Below the pieces are notes generated by a model. It had not been told where the DNA came from. It did no database searches and saw only the letters and a program-made list of their open reading frames with translations. Positions 22,700 to 24,962 of a stretch of 24,962 nt of DNA are shown here, piece by piece (the first letter of the stretch is position 1; every line of letters begins with the position of its first letter). Source of the stretch: a virus; IMG/VR virus record IMGVR_UViG_3300020139_000039, positions 1 through 24,962 of that record; one strand, 5' to 3'. The translations under genes and the position numbers were made by a program.

Positions 22700-22951
22700 C
22701 TAAAATGGGTCGTGGTCGAAGATAACTAGATCACCAGTTACTGGCGATCTATAGATTAACTTTTTTGCAGAGCCGTGCAACGCGTGCGCTACTGCCAAAT
22801 ACAGCCATACTGGGCCTGCTCCAGTGAGTACAATTATGTTTCCCGCTCCTGCCTGCGAGCGCGCCTTGGTTATATACTCAGGTAGCATAGCCACCTTTGC
22901 TTGTTGACCGTGGCCGTACAGATCCTGCATGTCTATTATAACCTCAGACAT
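22700..22951 (-). CDS. Csx3-like small protein (candidate cyclic-oligoadenylate ring nuclease / anti-CRISPR)
   Basis: An 83-residue protein. Its second half, IIVLTGAGPVWLYLAVAHAL then H at 59 and LIYRSPVTGDLVIFDHDP, follows the order of the Csx3/Crn3 family: V-x-S/T-G-x-G-P-x-W-L, then L-x-H-x-x-H, then V-Y-D-P-R-L-G, then strands ending S/D-H. Conserved here are Gly44-Ala-Gly-Pro47, Trp49, His56 and His59. The YDPRLG acid and Arg are not conserved at face value (IYRSP instead), so activity is uncertain. Csx3 degrades cA4, the second messenger of type III CRISPR. In a phage such a protein would be expected to block immunity. The ATG at 22951 is preferred over 22957 because the SD is 9 rather than 3 bases away. 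It is followed by a terminator and flanked upstream by a structured leader. Another small alpha/beta fold is possible. Confidence 0.62.
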   Translation of the reverse strand: MSEVIIDMQDLYGHGQQAKVAMLPEYITKARSQAGAGNIIVLTGAGPVWLYLAVAHALHGSAKKLIYRSPVTGDLVIFDHDPF

Positions 22952-22957
22952 AGCCAT

Positions 22958-22967
22958 TCACCTCCTT
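22958..22967 (-). promoter_or_regulatory. Extended Shine-Dalgarno of the Csx3-like gene
   Basis: AAGGAGGTGA on the minus strand is complementary to nearly the whole anti-SD. Two in-frame ATGs follow, 3 and 9 bases from GGAGG; the second has the usual spacing. This is the strongest ribosome-binding site seen in the window and suggests high expression. Confidence 0.85.
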
Positions 22968-22994
22968 TCCTTCTAAAACGCCCACCCACCCCCT

Positions 22995-23089
22995 AGGATT
23001 TTGAGTCCTGCGAGGTTAACCCTAGCTTTCCAGGAGTGGCCAGCTCCCTTCCGGCTAGAGCCCTGAGCTCTGCAGCGCTCAGTAGGGCT
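22995..23089 (-). ncRNA. GC-rich, hairpin-dense leader or small structured RNA upstream of the Csx3-like gene
   Basis: About 60 percent G+C over 22981-23090 by hand count, clearly above the flanks. In transcript order on the minus strand it can form three hairpins. The first (23059-23089) has 6 plus 4 bp and a 3-base bulge. The second (23022-23058) is a CTAGC/GCTAG stem enclosing GGAG/CTCC with a palindromic TGGCCA loop. The third (22995-23009) is AGGA/TCCT with a 7-base loop. A self-complementary GGTTAACC lies between the second and third. None is followed by a T-tract. It could be a structured 5' leader, a small RNA or a tRNA-like relic; no known class was recognised. Confidence 0.4.
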
Positions 23090-23095
23090 TATTTG

Positions 23096-23110
23096 ATAAA
23101 AAATATATGT
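23096..23110 (-). promoter_or_regulatory. ACATATATT motif, copy 3, upstream of the structured leader
   Basis: On the minus strand ACATATATTTTTTATC (core 23102-23110) starts three bases after the TAG of the preceding gene and just before the hairpin-rich stretch and the Csx3-like gene. Here it is well placed to be a promoter for that gene. Confidence 0.4.
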
Positions 23111-23113
23111 AGA

Positions 23114-23566
23114 CTACTTCCTTACTTTGCGCCTACGCTTTTGCCCTCCCATGGGGGGTTGTAAATGTGCAAACAGTCGAGCGAGCTGTTCCATATCTGG
23201 AGCCTCTTCTTCTAATACCGAAGCAGGTTTATCCAGTGCTTCGAAGAGCTTAGCGGCTACACGTTCTGCTAGCTCTTCCTCATTCATATAAAGTCTGGGA
23301 TCCATTTTAAGCTGCAAAATGTCCCCCCAACGATTTTGCTCCATTTGCTCCAGAAACTGCCTGAGTATCTCTAAATTCTTCTGGAACATCACAGGCGAAC
23401 ATTCTTGAGCGGAGTTTACCTTCACGAAAGTATTGATGCATAACTGAGCACACGTAGATGGCACTCCTTGTAGCCTCTCTACAGTGAGCCAAGAGACGTC
23501 ATACTCCGGAATCTCCTCATTTACGAGTCTTCTTGTTTCGTCAACAAACAATTTCAGTTTGTCCAT
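23114..23566 (-). CDS. Unknown protein with basic C-terminus
   Basis: A 150-residue protein, mainly helical. Acidic helices occupy about 83-130 (EEELAERVAAKLFEAL, EEEAPDMEQLARLF), and a strongly basic tail (QKRRRKVRK) ends the chain. Three Cys lie at about 39-58 in no recognisable metal-binding spacing. The start at 23566 is chosen because GGAGG lies 5 bases upstream; the longer frame from 23593 lacks a site. It is separated from the previous gene by about 65 bases that hold only a short AGCT hairpin. The basic tail suggests nucleic-acid contact, or a structural role such as internal head protein. No family recognised. Confidence 0.66.
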   Translation of the reverse strand: MDKLKLFVDETRRLVNEEIPEYDVSWLTVERLQGVPSTCAQLCINTFVKVNSAQECSPVMFQKNLEILRQFLEQMEQNRWGDILQLKMDPRLYMNEEELAERVAAKLFEALDKPASVLEEEAPDMEQLARLFAHLQPPMGGQKRRRKVRK

Positions 23567-23631
23567 ACAAACCTCCAAATATGTTTTTAACAACAGCTAC
23601 ACGCAGCTAATTCCTAGGTTACGAAAACGAC

Positions 23632-24177
23632 TTAAATCTTATAGTAGACCTTAGCTAGGAACCTCAACGTCTGCCTAATGTTGTTAGAGAGCCTCACGAA
23701 GGCTCTGTATACAATTTGTCCTTGTTGTTGGATGTAGGGCAGTTGAGCATCTACTTGTGCACTTAGATAGTCCCAATAAGATGTATATCTGTTGAGATTG
23801 GAGGTAGCTCTCAGAGATTGTGAAGCAACCGACATACGAGTATCATTACAAATCTTGAAAAACCGGAGAAACTGGAAATAGAAGTGCACTAGCGCAAACA
23901 ACATGTAGACGGCCTTTAAGAACTCCTTATCGTCCACATTGTCGTAAGCCCACACAACAAGACAAAGTAGGAATGGTCTCTTCTGAATGAACTCTTTCTG
24001 TTCAGGCTTGAGATCCTTAGGAAGAACAGGTTCGGCCTGATTCAGAAACCTGTTCGTGATGTCTACGATCTCCCTCAGTACTTGCTTATCCACACGCAGA
24101 CATGTTCGCGTAAAGTAGTAAACAGAGAGCTTATTGACAATATGTCTAACTTGAGGTTTCAACACATCGTACGTCAT
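23632..24177 (-). CDS. Unknown helical protein with one or two hydrophobic segments
   Basis: A 181-residue protein. Hydrophobic helices at about 69-77 and 88-108 (AVYMLFALVHFYFQFLRFF) could be a membrane hairpin or a buried core. The C-terminal third is rich in Asn, Gln, Tyr and Arg (LRATSNLNRYTSYWDYLSAQ). The ATG overlaps the preceding stop as ATGA and has no clear SD, so translation is probably coupled to the membrane-protein gene before it. The two may act together at the membrane. No family recognised. Confidence 0.68.
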   Translation of the reverse strand: MTYDVLKPQVRHIVNKLSVYYFTRTCLRVDKQVLREIVDITNRFLNQAEPVLPKDLKPEQKEFIQKRPFLLCLVVWAYDNVDDKEFLKAVYMLFALVHFYFQFLRFFKICNDTRMSVASQSLRATSNLNRYTSYWDYLSAQVDAQLPYIQQQGQIVYRAFVRLSNNIRQTLRFLAKVYYKI

Positions 24178-24851
24178 GGGGTTGGGGAGGACGTACGAGC
24201 ATCAGACTTAGATTTAGATCCGGACTTGTGGTCTGCCGGAACCTCAACCCCAATCCAATGTTTGCCTGTTATGAAAGTTACAACATGCACAAGCACTTGT
24301 TTCAAATATGAACTCTTCTCATCGATCACTAACCAAGACGGAGGTATCAGAAACCTCACAACAAACGCTATTATTATTATCACTATTGCAGTACCAATGA
24401 CCTTCTTGAGAGCATTCCAAATGATTTCTGTAGCTACATACTTAGCACCCTTCTTAATCAGTCCCCATACCTCCTTCAAGAGATCACCTATACCGTATAT
24501 CTCTCCGTAAGCCTTCTTACGCTTGTAGTAGAGCACAAAAAGGGCTATTACCACTACTACTAGAGCACCTACCAGAAGGATAAGGAAGTTTCTCTTTGCT
24601 TTGGGAGAGCCTATAACTACGAGGGATTTCTTCTCGTCCTCTAATACAGACTCTACCATCTCCTCCTTTATATGCGAAACTATGTTCCTTCTTACAACAG
24701 GGTACACAGCACCCAGCCAATCGGGAGCAGCTACTCCCTCGAATATCTTCTGAAGATCCTTAACACCTCGACCTTCTCCAATCCTAGCGAACGTAGGAAG
24801 TGAGGTAGCTACCTCTGTGGGAGAGACTATTCTAGATAATTCTTCAAACAT
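24174..24851 (-). CDS. Bitopic membrane protein, unknown function
   Basis: A 225-residue protein with two clear transmembrane helices at about 89-109 (LILLVGALVVVVIALFVLYY) and 151-169 (VIGTAIVIIIIAFVVRFLI). The helical N-terminal domain is about 85 residues and the C-terminal tail is Ser/Lys-rich. The start at 24851 has AAGGAGG 6 bases upstream; an upstream in-frame ATG at 24875 would place the SD inside the gene. It is coupled to the following gene by ATGA. The general layout (helical N-domain, paired membrane helices) recalls the protein at 12128-13174, but I see no convincing sequence similarity. No family recognised. Confidence 0.72.
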   Translation of the reverse strand: MFEELSRIVSPTEVATSLPTFARIGEGRGVKDLQKIFEGVAAPDWLGAVYPVVRRNIVSHIKEEMVESVLEDEKKSLVVIGSPKAKRNFLILLVGALVVVVIALFVLYYKRKKAYGEIYGIGDLLKEVWGLIKKGAKYVATEIIWNALKKVIGTAIVIIIIAFVVRFLIPPSWLVIDEKSSYLKQVLVHVVTFITGKHWIGVEVPADHKSGSKSKSDARTSSPTP

Positions 24852-24871
24852 AAGCGTCCTCCTTATGGGTT

Positions 24872-24962
24872 TCAACTATTTGTTACGAGCGAGAGAATCT
24901 GGTCGTAGGTGTACTTCTCGAGGACGTCCTCCAAGTTATATATGAGCACCTCCCCATTAAGC
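24872..24962 (-). CDS. C-terminal end of an unknown protein (partial at right edge)
   Basis: An open frame enters from the right edge and stops at TGA 24872-24874, 20 bases before the next start. The visible 29 residues, from LNGEVLIYNLEDVLEKYTYD to the end LVTNS, look like a genuine helical C-terminus. The spacing to the SD of the next gene fits an operon. Too little is visible to name it. Confidence 0.55.
   Translation of the reverse strand, partial: LNGEVLIYNLEDVLEKYTYDQILSLVTNS

Noticed and set aside
22981-23090. Possible tRNA-Leu (CAA)-like gene on the minus strand, because AGGACTCAAAATCCT resembles a Leu anticodon arm
   Set aside because: No T-arm with TTCRA follows, no acceptor stem of seven pairs closes at the right distance, and no CCA end is present. 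Kept only as a structured element.
24174-24851. Holin
   Set aside because: It is too long and has large soluble domains before and after the two helices. There are no neighbouring lysis genes.
12128-24851. Paralogy of the two membrane proteins at 12128-13174 and 24174-24851
   Set aside because: Similar layout only; no shared motif or residue pattern that I could align by eye.

Overview
The window reads as part of a large tailed-phage genome (Caudoviricetes). It holds a large terminase, a baseplate-hub-like protein, a probable connector protein, the start of a tape-measure-like protein and an overlapping Rz/Rz1-type spanin pair. The spanins imply a diderm (Gram-negative-type) host. The most striking content is two complete and strongly diverged multisubunit RNA polymerases. 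Each has a beta' and a beta subunit as single unsplit polypeptides, and the motifs of phiKZ-like jumbo phage polymerases are intact. Coding density is very high, with ATGA/GTGA start-stop overlaps and strong GGAGG Shine-Dalgarno (SD) sequences. All genes but one are on the minus strand. No tRNA, integrase, transposase or CRISPR array was found, and no stretch over 300 bases lacks a gene; the largest gap is about 240 bases.

Layout in the direction of minus-strand transcription (high to low coordinates): 24962-23114 holds the tail end of an unknown gene, a two-helix membrane protein and two unrecognised proteins. Next comes a GC-rich, hairpin-dense intergenic stretch, then a small Csx3-like protein (a possible ring nuclease and so a possible anti-type-III-CRISPR factor) with a terminator. 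The single plus-strand gene, a probable virion connector protein, lies at 21929-22630. It is separated from the next minus-strand operon by a 12-bp perfect inverted repeat. The long operon 21823-10613 encodes two small proteins, beta'-2, beta-2, a small unknown, an archaeo-eukaryotic-primase-like (AEP) protein, a polytopic membrane protein, a stand-alone LigD-type 3'-phosphoesterase, the two spanins and a coiled-coil protein. After a putative terminator come beta'-1 and beta-1 (10525-4762), another terminator, a small coiled-coil protein (4524-4342) and a third terminator. The last unit, 4222-1, encodes the hub-like protein, the terminase and the tape-measure-like protein, which runs off the left edge.

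How the genes may work together: the two polymerases probably serve different stages of phage transcription (virion-packaged versus made in the cell, by analogy with phiKZ-type phages). Recurrent intergenic motifs are candidates for their promoters: GTAACAAAAA next to starts that lack an SD, ACATATATT in intergenic and leader positions, and CGATCG-containing repeats by terminators. The AEP-like protein and the phosphoesterase correspond to two of the three LigD domains carried as separate polypeptides, which suggests a DNA-end processing or priming module. Functions are inferred from motifs read by eye; no database search was possible.
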